A DNA stretch of 64,000 nt from NCBI GenBank assembly GCA_021307315.1, contig JAJSPD010000081.1:62001-126000 (forward strand), given 5' to 3'. Positions 13,731-24,903 of this stretch are shown one piece after another (the first letter of the stretch is position 1; each line of letters opens with the position of its first letter). A program made the position numbers and the translations under genes. Under the pieces are notes generated by a model that was given only the letters and a program-made list of their open reading frames with translations, ran no database searches and was not told where the DNA came from. The DNA comes from Bisporella sp. PMI_857 (lineage: Eukaryota; Ascomycota; Leotiomycetes; Helotiales; Helotiaceae).

Positions 13731-15052
13731 CAGCGGTAAAGTAAGATACCACTTATTAAGAGCCATCTGATCCAGTCCCCTATAGACAAGCAAATCTGCA
13801 GCCCATTGCAGGAAGTCATCACTCGAAGCTGCCTCTGCTAACATAAGAACGACGCGAAGCTAAGAGATTTAAACTTTCGGCTAGTGCTTACAGTTTAAGC
13901 CGGCTTTAAAACAGCGTGTAACTAGTTGCCACTTAAGCTTAACATACGGTGCTACGGCAATCATTACCCCAGACGCAAACAGTATAGCCGGTACTATAAA
14001 TACTAAGCTCTTCCCGCCGCTTATCGGCAAAATCACAACGAGCAAAATCTTTTTTGTAACAGCTTATTGTATAGCTTCTTTTTCCTGTAGTGTACAAAAC
14101 TAAGCATAGTTATCTCGCAGCACGCTTTAGAGAGCTTTTAAGATAGCGCGGCCATTCCTTACTTCTAAGGCTAGCTGCTTAAAATGTAAAACTTAAGGCA
14201 GTGTTAAAAGGTTACCTCTTCGGCGCCCTGTCACTTCGAAAGTAGCAGTAATAGTAGCTGGTTAATCAGCTTCAAAACCCAGGCCCACAACTTGCCAAGT
14301 GCCAGACCGAACAGAATAAAGTTTATGACAAACTACCCATCGATTAAAGTCTGACACTAAGGCACCCTTTGAACAGAGCTCCGATGGGTTAAGTCGTACG
14401 CCATCATCGAACAACAAAAGGGGATTGGGATTCGTTTTGTGCGTGTATGAGTGCTACTAGGCTTATCTTGATCACGGCAGATATTGTGGACTCTACCCTT
14501 CCCATCACTCCAGTTGAGAAAAGGGAGATATTCAATGTAAGTGCGGCGAGAAGGCTGATTTTGGAACTCTACGAAAACAAGTGCTTTTGATACAAAAAGT
14601 GGGTCACGTGGCTCTTTATCACGACTTGCTTGGAGAATTAGGCTATAACATGGATGCGAAATGCAGACGCTAGGGGCTAGGCATCAAACCCGAAAATTTG
14701 CAAGGTCCATAGAGGTGCATGAGTGAGCATGCCGAGTTAGGCATAAGTAGTCTCAAGTCGCACGGAGAAGAAAAAAGGGGGGTGGGAGAGAACTTGGTTC
14801 AGTTGTCGGGCTTCGAGCTTCAGACAAAGAATGTACACGAGAAAGCTACGGGAAAATGAGGGGTTTGTTGTTTTCTTTGACTGGGCCAGTAGACGTAACC
14901 CTATCTCCGTCTGCATATCTCCGATGGATATCTCAAATGGAAGTTATATATGAGCAGAGAAACCCGAGTATGTCTAAACCTCATTCTCAGCATCTCGCCA
15001 GCTATCCTGAAAGAGTTTTATACACATTGGAGATTAGATTGAAACGGCAGCA
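13731..15052. other. intergenic region with decayed repeat DNA
   Basis: Between FAS beta and the aldehyde dehydrogenase. The helicase relic at 13881-14125 is the only recognisable content. The remainder (14150-15050) has short frames only, including one at 14856-15242 that overlaps the first exon of the next gene and resembles nothing. Confidence 0.5.
13881..14125 (-). pseudogene. relic of a RecQ/DEAD-like helicase (repeat-derived)
   Basis: The minus strand reads a helicase motif I region: VVILPISGGKSLVFIVPA, followed by VAPYV and VTRCFKAGLNC. It is preceded by SVLRDNYA-stop-FCTLQEKEAIQ-stop-AVTKK. This matches the usual fungal form (LPTGGGKSLLF...VPA...VVVPF, with LR...FR..EQ..A upstream) of transposon- or telomere-linked RecQ-like helicases. 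The internal TAG and TAA stand where Gln (CAG, CAA) is expected, i.e. C-to-T changes on the coding strand, as RIP produces. Only about 80 residues remain. The family assignment comes from motif pattern, not from a search. Confidence 0.6.
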
Positions 15053-16925
15053 ATGGCTCAGTCACAGTTTGAAAATAGGCTTTTTATCAACAACGAGGTA
15101 CGAGGCCATCGAAATTCAGCGAAGAGATTGGAAAGGCCTTACTGACGCGTTGGTAGTTTGTCGACGCCAAATCCAAGTCCACATTTCCTGTGTTCAATCC
15201 TGCAACAGAAGTATTGGTAACGGAGGTAGCCCAAGCGGGTGAGTTAGACGTTAACGATGCTGTGGACGCTGCCACAAAGGCCTTCACTACGTGGAAAGAG
15301 GTACCGGTCACGCAGCGTGCACCTCTTTTTGCAAAACTGGCCGAACTCATTCGGAGAGATGCAGATGAATTGTGGACCCTGGAGCAGGTCGCTATGGGCA
15401 GGTGGGTCACGTTACAAATATCCGAGATGATATTCGATTTTGACAGTCGCAGGACTTACAGCTTTTCCCGATTTGAAATCATGGGAACAGCAGGGTTGTT
15501 CGATATGTATGCCTCCGCTGGGATGTACGTGCAGGGAAAGTCTAGCCTGAATACTCCGGGAATGGTCGCTCTCACGCTTAAGCAACCTTTTGGCGTCGTG
15601 GCTGCAATAATCCCCTGGAATGTCTCCCTCATCATGTTCGCATTGAAGGTTGCTCCAGCCATTGCCGCAGGCAACTGCATTGTCATCAAGTCTAGCGAGA
15701 AGTCACCTTTAGGGGTCAGTGCCCCCCCCCCCCCCCCCATATCTTCCCTCGCCTGGTGCTGCTAAGCTGACATTTGTATGTCCAAAGTGCCTCAAACTAG
15801 GCGAGCTCATCAAAGAGGCTGGTTTCCCGCCCGGCGTTGTCAATATTGTCTCCGGATTCGGCCATATCACCGGAAAGTTAATGGCTGAGCACATGAATAT
15901 CCGCAAAATTGCCTTCACCGGCTCAGTAGCCACGGGTAAGAAGGTCATGCAGATGGCTGCTGGTTCGAATTTGAAGAATGTTACTCTTGAGCTAGGCGGC
16001 AAGTCCCCTGCCATTATCTTCGCCGATGCAGACTTGGAAAGAGCAGTCCATGCGTAAGTCGGTCCTCCCTGAAAGCTAGCAGATTCATTTTCTGCGTGGG
16101 ATTTGTGTTGACGGCGAGGGGTAGAGTTGAGTTCTCCATTCATCATAATAGTGGGCAACATTGCCAAGCCAATAGCAGAGTGTTCGTTGAGGAGAGTGTG
16201 ATGGATAAATTTATTGAAAGGTTTAGTGCCTTAATGCGAAGCAGAAAGGTTGGAGACCCAGCTGAGAAAGATACGTTCCATGGTCCCCAGTGTGACAAAG
16301 GTCAACGAGATCGGATCGTTTCGCTGCTTGAGAGCGGCAAGAAGAGCGGTGAGCTTGTAATGGGGGGAGTATCTACTACAGTCAATGGCAAGGTGAGTAA
16401 GGCCTTAGGATCTCTCGTGCGGAGAAGTGTTTGGTATCACAGGTTGTTAACCCTTCAATAACAACAGGGCTACTATATAGAACCTACTATCTTCAAGAAT
16501 GTGCCTGATGGCGCTGCCATATCGAGAGAAGAGGTCTTTGGCCCTGTGGTGGTCGTGAACTCGTTCAAAACGGAGGATGAAGCGTTGGCAAGAGCGAATG
16601 ATACAGAATATGGCCTATTTGGTAAGTAATCAAGCTTATGTCCTGGCTGGTGGATGTACCTCCCAGACCAATGCAGGACTGACAAATCTGGCAATAACTA
16701 GGATCGATATACACAAAGGATGTCGAACGGGCGATCAGATTCGCGAAGGATATGGAAGCGGGAGCAATTGGTGTCAACTGCTCGGCGCCGACGCAAGGCT
16801 TGGACATGCCCGTCGGTGGCTGGAAGCAGTCAGGCATAGGAAGGGAGAATCACACTTACTCCATGGAAAACTTTTTGGAGATCAAGACAATATATCTTCC
16901 ATATACCAGCGTGCAAGGGCACTAA
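15053..16925 (+). CDS. NAD(P)-dependent aldehyde dehydrogenase, multi-exon
   Basis: Oxidises an aldehyde to the acid; classical ALDH fold. Start ATG 15053 ([15 protein letters not shown]), intron 15098-15156, then [17 protein letters not shown]. Visible motifs are the coenzyme site [22 protein letters not shown] with the general-base Glu, catalytic Cys in GQHCQANSR, and [10 protein letters not shown]. It ends at the TAA at 16923-16925. Introns follow at about 15716-15788 (contains a 17-C run), 16055-16130, 16393-16468 and 16622-16700. A further 48-nt in-frame segment (GTCGCAGG...AGCAG, about 15443-15490) could also be an intron, because ALDHs lack the 16-residue insert it encodes. The junction before [11 protein letters not shown] is the least certain. 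It lies between FAS beta and a Zn2Cys6 regulator on the same strand; a role on a fatty or polyketide aldehyde is a guess. Confidence 0.82.
15722..15738 (+). repeat. 17-nt poly-C run in an ALDH intron
   Basis: An uninterrupted C run right after the donor GTCAGTG of the ALDH intron. It lies outside the coding sequence as modelled. Such runs are prone to length error in assembly and replication. Confidence 0.8.
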
Positions 16926-17019
16926 GTGTGATCACGTTCTAGTCCAACAGTTTTTATATAGAATGCTGCTCGCGGATCTGCAAAGCCATGACGCCCGTCT
17001 ACTGCACCGTTGTGTTGGG

Positions 17020-17295
17020 GAGTGATACACGTCCTCCCCCCCCTTACTATACGTCCTCCCCCCCCCCTTGTCTTTTGTCAACTTCCAACTTCAACTTCAA
17101 CTTTTTTGTTAAAAAAATATACTAATATGGGGGGTCAGACACCCCCCAAACCCCCCGAAACTAACCCTAACCATTGACTTTATTTACTTAGCAGTTGAAA
17201 TTATGCCTTTTATTAAAAAAAAATCACATGATACTTTGCAAAATCACGAGAAAACTGGAGAAAAAGACAAGGGGGGGGGAGGACGTGTATCACTC
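17020..17295. mobile_element. MITE-like element with G/C-run terminal inverted repeats
   Basis: The left end reads GAGTGATACACGTCCTCCCC and the right end is its reverse complement (GGGGAGGACGTGTATCACTC at about 17276-17295). The inverted repeat extends inward: CTTGTCTTT at the left (17066-17075) matches AAAGACAAG at the right (17263-17271). The left arm contains the ACGTCCTCCCCC block twice. The ~275-bp element has no coding capacity. Its interior holds a small GGGGGGTCAGACACCCCCC palindrome and two copies of the telomere-type CTAACC. No target-site duplication is obvious at the ends I chose. Confidence 0.6.
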
Positions 17296-17501
17296 TCCGG
17301 ACTTAAAACAACTTGACTTGCGCAATTAAATTGGAGCTACACAGACTGCGGCCGCCGGAACGCATTCCTCTTCTGTCCTATATCAGGTAACGTTTGTACT
17401 TCCTCCCCCCGGATTGCACCCTCCCGGTCGATATTACTTGATCGATAGACATCAGCCGTCCAAGTCAGCTCTTCCAGCCCACAGTCCCGCGCGTTCGAGC
17501 G

Positions 17502-18980
17502 ATGGTCAATCGAGGCAAGCCTTCGAGAGATTGCCTGCCCTGCAGGAAGAGGAAACTCCGAGTATGTTAGATAAGTCGAATTATGGAACACGCAACTGTC
17601 AGAAAACTGACCTTGAAGCAGTGCGACCTGCAGAATAACGGCTGCAGCCAGTGCCAAAGAGCGAGGCTAATCTGTCATGGATACCGTGATCCTAATGAGC
17701 TAACCGTCCGCGATGAGACTTATTCCACGAGGCAGAAGGCGTTAGCCCGGACCACCTTAACTAATCCTGCCGACCTTACGTCGTTGCAACTTGGTTGGGA
17801 TGTACAGGCTCGACACACTTTCTTCGCCACCTATATCTTCGGACTCTCGTCGAGTTACGATGTTCTCGCTCCTCTCTATGAGCAGGCTCCTGAATCGGGT
17901 TCTCTGTCTGCAAGCGTTGATGCAGTCAGCATGGCATTTATGTCTTTCCAATTCGACACTCAGAGCCTAACTCATCTAGCAAGCGAGAGATATGTAGTTG
18001 CTATTCAGAGAGTCGGTCGAGCCCTGCGCAGTCCGCAAACCTCCACGACCGACGAGACTCTCCAGTCAATTCTGCTCCTTGATCTCTACGAGAAGATCGT
18101 CAACCGGAATCCTGGGAGCTCAACATCCTGGATGAGTCATCTCCGAGGGGCAATGTCGTTGATCAAGGCCCGTGGGAAAAGAAATTTTTCTAGTTATACC
18201 GGCCATCGACTGGCCACTCGTCTGGCTGTGACGCTGATAATTAGTTGCGGCGTGGCTAGTGTGCGAGTTCCGGACGCAGTGGTCACCTTACACAGAGATC
18301 TCGCCTCTTATGCCGACCATCCCAAGTGGGCTGTCACTGCTCTCGTGGTTAACGTGGTGAATCTGAGAGCTGACTATCACAATGGACGATTCGCTTGCTT
18401 GTCTGAAGTTGCCAAAAGGGCAAAGGAGCTTGACGATCTATTTGCAAACTTGGAAAGGATGCTACCGCCATCTTGGATGCCTCGACGCGTCTTCTGTCCT
18501 AGTTATAATCCACTCCTCTTCGGCCCCTATTATGATATTTATCAGGACCACTTTGTGACTCAGCTCCGGAACGCCATTCGGACAATGCGATTGCTACTTA
18601 ATAATATGATCTGGGAAAATAGCCTTGGCGATGCATCTGATCCTAGGAAGGTTGCCGCCAAAACCATTAGAGAAATTGCAGGAGAGATTTGCGCAGCGGT
18701 ACCGCAATTCATCCTGCCTGAAGCTCGGCCAGTCAATCAGGCGCCGTTCTCACCGTTGCAAAGGCTACAGTGCTATACTCTCCTCGCCCCGCTTTATATC
18801 GCTGGCCAGCTTTCGACGGACTATGCCTTGCGAGATTGGGCCGTCTACACCATAGGGTACATAGCTGAGGCTAGTAGGAGCAAGACAGCAAAGGATGTTG
18901 CTTGTATACTAAGGGCCACGCCGGGTATGGATTACTGGATAATCTATTCAATGCTTGGAAGCTACGCTTTAGCCGCTTGA
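17502..18980 (+). CDS. Zn(II)2Cys6 transcription factor
   Basis: Fungal binuclear zinc-cluster regulator of about 472 residues. Start ATG 17502 (MVNRGKPSRDCLPCRKRKLR). A 60-nt intron at 17562-17621 splits the zinc cluster, and splicing gives the exact spacing C-x2-C-x6-C-x6-C-x2-C-x6-C (CLPC, CDLQNNGC, SQC, RLIC). The linker and middle region follow (QSILLLDLYE, SWMSHLRGAMSLIKARG), typical of the fungal-specific regulatory domain that follows such clusters. The protein ends at 18980 after a hydrophobic C-terminal part. It lies on the same strand as the ALDH. As a lone regulator it is a candidate controller of the ABC/FAS/ALDH group or the PKS group to the right; the target is unknown. Confidence 0.9.
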
Positions 18981-21900
18981 TAGTAAGGAATTCTTGGATC
19001 AGGCTGCCGGATTAGGCGCCTAGATAGTTTGTGACACGCCTGCCACAGTTCCGGGTATTATATGGACACAAAATTGGCTGGCTCTCAGACTTCGAGAGTG
19101 TTAGCCAGAGAACACGGCCGTGAGAGAAGGGAGCCATTTTCGACACGGAACGAAGATGAAAAGTGAGAGCCTCTGAGCAGGCTAAGCGAGTGGTTGAGGG
19201 AGTGTAAAGTAGTGACCAAACCGCTGCACTCAGATTTATTCTATTATCTCAGGTCTGCGGTTTGCCCCCCTGGATTTGGCGCCTGTCGCAAACAAGCAAG
19301 GTGGTGCAAGTGCCTACCGCCGTTTTCAATGTTTATAAAAACCTCGACCGCCTCTGTCCAACATCTTCCTTTTCCAATCTTTCTATTTCCCGCTCGGACA
19401 AGCTCTCCCCTGAATTTGTTCTTGTCCCAAACTTTAGCTCTGCATCGTGCAGCATTGGCTGAGATACGAACGAACAAGCAATCATGCATCCGCTCCGTGC
19501 TCGTTGCCGCATCATCTCCATTTCTCGACAGCGATGGTTTCTCGGTCAGCTAGACCAGGATAAGCTGCGTTTGGAAGTCCTTTGCACATTGCGATATGAC
19601 CAATACGGGAAATGCCTCAAGACGTAGCGGCGTTCTCACGTCCGCTGGTCTCTTCCCGGGGGGGGGGGGGGGGGGGGGGGGGGCGGCGGGGGGAGATTCC
19701 TTGTAACAAGCTATCTTTGCTTACTCGATCCTTCAGTTGCGGAATCTGTCCTGGAATTCTGAGCTGATGTGCGAGAAAGGGCCGATTTCCACATGCGTGG
19801 CAGTCACAGATTAGTTTATTGGCTCTGCAGTAATCCCGAGACCGAAAATGAGTCGCTCCCTTGTTCCTATTCGAGACTTTCACACGGCTATCTTGATCCT
19901 CGCATTCGTCAAAGTATGCCTCGTTTGTAGCAAGAATAGCCTAGTGGAGATTAGGACATACATTATTTGGTATAGATAGGCTAGGCAATATAGATGTCAC
20001 AAATTATCGCACGCTCACCTGGGAGCTTCTTATCATGGAAACTGCACGGTGCAGGAGCGGTCGATTCCCTCGTTGATAGTTGTCAGGGGCAAGCCAAGAT
20101 CCACAAGAGACTCCAAGGTGGCACATTGTATGCTGGTCCTGGTTGCATGCATTGTCTCACGGACGACTATCGGATGATATTTGAAAGGCACGCGTCACCT
20201 TGTGGGAATAAGGGTACGAAGGGGGATCGCGGGTTTCTTGTCGGAGCGTGGTGCCGTTCCTGTTGATCATTTGCGGGATAGGGCGGTCATATTGAGTGGC
20301 AGATAAGTACAAAGTTAGTACAGGATTGCCATGTAACTTGGTGTACTTCCTCCTGGCGAAGGCTCAGCTCAAATCATCAACTACCTTTGAAACTTTCTAC
20401 CTTTTCAAGATTTCTGACATGGCTACCGTGATATGGCAAACCCCTTTGAAACTCTCATCTTACTGTGTATTACCACACAGCAGGTCTATCTCCACAACCA
20501 GATCACAGACTTGTCAAGTGGCATTACATAACAGAACAGCCTCTAAGTCTGAGGTTTCCAAAATTCTCAACTACCCAGAGATCACATCTAATAGGCATGG
20601 CTTTGGCCATACTCGCAAGGCTGAACGTACCGTTCTATAGCATTTCCTAGAAAAATTCCGTCTAACCTTCCAAAGAAATCACAGCCAGTCATAGCCCGAA
20701 ATCATGGATTGATGGAGCAGATGTTGGCTTACTGCTTCTCGAAGGGGATTCCGTAGCAAGAGGCACTTCCTCGTATTCCAATAAATCGAGTCAGAGCATA
20801 AATGCAAGCAGGACTAACTTTAACGATGGTACTCAAGGTATATTAGTTACTTCTTCTTAATATTACAAGGAGCCCTCAGACCTGATCCGGCCAGTCAGAT
20901 AATGGGCGAAGACGACAAGCCATAAAGTCCTAAAGCAGACCTCGAAACTTCCTCCAATCTAGCGTTCGAGCATACTACTACTCCATATCGTGATGAAATA
21001 TTGGATGTTGCGGATAGGTGCTGGGCTAGCAATGATAAACTGATACTCCTGACAGAAGACGTGGCTTCCACGACAGCACAGCCTCGACCTTGCCCAGTGG
21101 AGTTAACGCGGAATAGTGCACACGATAAAAATTATCAACCACAAAGTATACTGGAACGCCTTTCACTTAATCTCCGGCCCACAGCCAGAAGAAATGTAGA
21201 AGAGCCAGCTTTGCACTCTCCTTTTAAGCTACTGGATGATAATGGCGCAAACAGAAGTGAGGACAATGGCTCTTTTACAGGCATTTGAGGAACAAGAGCG
21301 AGAGCAAAATAATACAGCGTTAACTGTCGCAACCGGCTCTGCGACTCGTGGTCATTGCTCTATAGAGAATTTGCAGTACCAGGCATGGTTTAGTACCACT
21401 TATAGCAGATATGAAGAATTGCAGAGCGTGTCTCAGTAGAGACTTCACACGAGAGCGAGATGCGGCTTTTGGTGGTGCAGCAAGGGCAGAGGTTGTTGAG
21501 GAGGAGCGGCCGCACGAAAAAAGGAAGACATAGTGAGAGTCGTTGAGAGAACAGAAACACAACAAGAGCAGCAACAACATGAAGAAGACGGAGAGGAGAA
21601 GGGTAACTTAGAAAGTTATGAGGATGAGGACTACAGTCATGAAACGAGCGAAGATGAAGACATACTTTCAGTCAAAGGGCGAAAAGGGCCCTTACAACCC
21701 AGTGTCAAAGTCCCCAAACACCGGTACGTACCAGCTTCAATAGCCAATGAGCAACTGTTTACTCTACGCTAGTCCCGAAGCCCCTGTGATGCTAAGAGTC
21801 TAATGATCGGAACCAGAACAAACTGTTAATCTTGAGTTTACCCTCGACGACGTCCCAGAGCACCTGCAACTGCTGGTGCCTTTCGAAGAGTTGAATAAGA

Positions 21901-22280
21901 TCAAGATCTTGAGCGTCAAATCGCTAGGAAATGCCCAGGCTTCTCAGAGTGCAATTGTGCCTTCCAAGAAGCAATATAGTATGTCACAGACTTCAAAGAA
22001 ACGGAACCTGTGGGCAATGGAGAAGGATGGTTGTTCATAGGAGGAGATCTCTGCGGCGCTATCTCTCCATCCCCAAGGCTCGATCGAGGTACGTTATTCT
22101 AAGAATTTCAGTAATGGCATTGGACCGAGGAAACGCCGACATGTGTAGGTTGGGCATAAAGGTTGAGCGTATAAAAATAAATACTCTTCATCCGTAAATA
22201 CGCTTATATACTTATTCAGTTTATCTTGTTCCAGTCTGAATAGGGTCGTAACATCGTAAGGATTTCTTCGCGCAGCCGCG
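18981..22280. other. gene-poor region, no recognised gene
   Basis: No protein family was recognised. A G-rich run lies at about 19658-19693. Several short frames occur at 20296-20640 and 21001-21772. The last is acidic and Gln/Glu-rich (QEQQQHEEDGEE), and a stretch near 21830-21990 can be read as TLDDVPEHLQLLVPFEEL in one frame. These could be exons or remnants of an unknown gene, but splice borders and start are not convincing. Confidence 0.45.
19658..19693 (+). repeat. poly-G tract
   Basis: About 24 consecutive G followed by C-GG-C and seven more G. Simple-sequence run in gene-free DNA with potential to form G-quadruplex on this strand. The length may be an assembly estimate. Confidence 0.75.
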
Positions 22281-22281
22281 C

Positions 22282-23070
22282 CTATCTTACAACATTTCTT
22301 ACTACGAAGTTTAACAGGGCATACAATCGTGCAAGCTTCTCATACGCTGGTAACACGGCTTTACATAGGACACACCATAGAGTGTAAAATTCAACGAAGA
22401 AGTCTTTTTGATCGCTTAGTACAATTTTCTTATAATTGTAGGCGACGACTTCGAGGAGCGGGCTGGTCTGTGTTTCAGGAATCGGAGCGGGTTTCACTGT
22501 TGGGTTGAGCTTGCCAGAAACAAAGTCATTGACAAAAGGTTCGTGAGCAGTTTCAAGTTGAACGTTTTGTTCGTTCATAGGAAACTTCCGATTAGTGTGA
22601 GGCTCCCGAATTGCGAAAGATGGCCAGCGCTTAGCCAGGTGCAGATCGTCGGCGAAGTTATCGAATATGCTTGCGTTAGCAGTGCCAAACTGAAGTTTGT
22701 TTTGGAGCTTCTTCGCGAGCTTTGAACTTGCTGGATCAGACGGGCCTTATCCTGTTCCTTGCCCACGAAGATATATCCCGGAGGGAGGCCAATATATAGT
22801 TAAATTAGGTAATTTTTAGAGACGAGACAAAGGTTAGAACGTACGAGGGAAAACTTGTCTTAATGTTCTGGTCAGAATTCCGCAACCGGCGGCCTGCATG
22901 CGGATCTCAAAATGGCACTGTTGGCCTTGAGATTGTGCGCGAGGTCGATAATAGGCTCAGGGTCATCGAAATTCTTGTAGATGGTGATGGACGCAGCGCT
23001 GGCTCCTTCACTCTTGAAGACATCCCCTTCCACTATGCTGAACGGGTAGTACGCCTACCGCCGTAGTACT
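22282..23070 (-). pseudogene. protein disulfide isomerase fragment, decayed
   Basis: The minus strand carries, in order, the b, b' and start of the a' thioredoxin-like domains of a PDI. Fragments are SEGASAASITIYKNFDDPEP (about 23040-22980), GLPPGYIFVGKEQDKARLIQ, then in a shifted frame KLAKKLQNKLQFGTANA, WPSFAIREP, FVNDFVSGKLNPTVK and VEFYTLWCVLCKAVLPAYEK. The active-site CGHC is changed to CVLC, there is at least one frameshift near 22700 and stops near 22860, and the copy ends abruptly after KLARLYA. It is therefore a non-functional partial copy. It sits head to head with the next pseudogene. Confidence 0.75.
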
Positions 23071-23104
23071 AATGAGCCTACGATTTCCGCTGTTGTTTCT
23101 GCGC

Positions 23105-24330
23105 TTAATGGAGTACATTTCCGATGTAGAGGGTCGTTTGCGTATATTGCTCTGGCGAACGAAACGGTATTGGTGGGTTTCGTGATCCGGATGGTATCAA
23201 ACCCTTAGCATATAGCAGGAGATATTCCCAAGATGAGTCTGTTTCGTACATGTACAGCAGCGAGAGTATGACTCTAGAAGCATTCCGTAATATCACTGAT
23301 GTCAAACCTGGTATGTTAGCTGTCAGCGATGCCCTGCGGGATTCTAGGGACCAAACCTACCACAAACCTTGACATACGGGTGAGGCGGTATTTGTCACCA
23401 AGATCCAACCCTAATGATACCACAAATCTTCAATTTGCAAGTGTGTTCCGAATTGTCTTTTAGCCTTGATGTATTCGAATACGTGTATTTAACCAGGCCC
23501 GAGAGCGTCATAGATAGAATAGGCGTATACCGCAGCCGCTACAACATAGGCGTTGCTCTCGCAGATATTATGCAAGACTATCTTAGCATAGGCGAACTAG
23601 AAGAAATCGATGTTGTGATTCCAATCGCCGAGACTAACTATACTGCCACCAATGCACTGACTAGTACTCTACAGGAGCCCTACGCCTACGCGTTTGTCAA
23701 GAACATATATTCAATAAGAACGTTTATTATGCCGGAACAAAAGCTCCGAGAAAAGACCGTCCATCGAAAGCTAAATCTAGTCAACAAGGAGTTCTAAGGA
23801 AAAGTCGTACTTCTTGTGGGCGACAGCATCGTCAGAGGCACAACTTCCAAGGAAATCATTCGCATAGCCAGAGACGCGGGGTTTAAGAAAATCATATGCG
23901 CTTCCTACCCATCAGGTGCGTTTTCACTAAAATACCTAATCAGGCCTCTCTCTCTAACCACTTTCTAGATTCGACCATGGACGGTATCGGCCCGGCAACA
24001 AGGAAAGACCTAATCACACACTGACGGACTGATGTTCAGATACGAGAATTACTTGGCTGCGACGAACTGATATATCTGCCGATCGATAAATTGATTGCGG
24101 CCAGCCTTAAGGCAGCAAAAATCCTGATCATAAAATCCTTTGAGGTCGGGCTGTTTACAGGCCACTACGTGACCAGTGGCCATAAAGAGTACCTCCGTAA
24201 CGTTAGTATTCTCAGCCCGACGAGCAGGAATCCGGAACAATTAAGCCAACTAGCCTCAGCAATCAAAGCTGTCGAATACTTTCCTCATTGTCGAGAGCAG
24301 GCGATACAGGAAAGCGTCTTACTCTTTTGA
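23105..24330 (+). pseudogene. amidophosphoribosyltransferase (ADE4/PurF) fragment, decayed
   Basis: Partial copy of the first enzyme of purine synthesis. Recognisable blocks in order: GGFRDPDGIKPLAYS (frameshift just before), SSESMTLEAFRNITDVKP, VFEYVYLTRPESVIDRIGVY, DVVIPIAET, AFVKNIYSIRTFIMP, then after an in-frame TAA at about 23795 [13 protein letters not shown] (the PRPP-binding loop, normally [11 protein letters not shown]), an intron-like gap, DSTMDGIGPATRKDLI with another stop, and RELLGCDELIYL. The N-terminal glutaminase half, with the catalytic Cys2, is not seen. Stops, a frameshift and missing ends make it a pseudogene. An intron seems retained, so it is not a simple processed retrocopy. 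Confidence 0.8.
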
Positions 24331-24353
24331 TGTTCTTTTTCTGTTCCCCTCAA

Positions 24354-24389
<36 letters not shown>

Positions 24390-24903
24390 TACTTAACATG
24401 TCCCGTTGCAAGAGACCGTGCGAAGGCAACAGGCGATTTATGATATGGCATATGTTAGAAAATGTTAGGTCTAGATTAGTTATATTTTGTCATTTGAGGT
24501 TTCTATGAAGCGAAGTACCTCTTTTTCAATTAATAAAAGGCAGTAGTTAATTTTGATATGTTTGTTTGAGTGCACTCATTATTTATGCCTTCACGTGGGC
24601 ACATTTTTGACTCGGGTTATGTGCATATCTCACTTCACTTACCTTGGTGGAATTGTGGCTGGTGGCCAGGTCTCTGATGTCTTGCTCTGATTCTCAGTAT
24701 GCTCTATGTAATAATAGATTTTATTCAATGACGGATCGCAGATTTTTCAGTTATTTACTAGATGAATTACTTCATGTTAATACTTGAGGCGAAGAATCTT
24801 ACGGTTCCGAGTCGGCAGCAGTGAGCTCCTATGATAATGCTGGTCCTTAGTAATTTTGATTTTCCTATCGCCATAAGTTGATCTATCTCCTATTGTACAA
24901 TAG
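24331..24903. repeat. AT-rich spacer with (AAT)n microsatellite
   Basis: A run of about twelve AAT units covers about 24353-24390. The rest of the spacer, up to the stop codon of the thioesterase-like gene, has no coding signal. Confidence 0.8.

Noticed and set aside
17155..17176. Telomere-like CTAACC repeats
   Set aside because: Only two units inside the MITE-like element; too few to be an interstitial telomere.
20980..21990. Acidic Gln/Glu-rich frames as a gene
   Set aside because: No recognised domain, no convincing start or splice chain; kept only as a note in the region entry.
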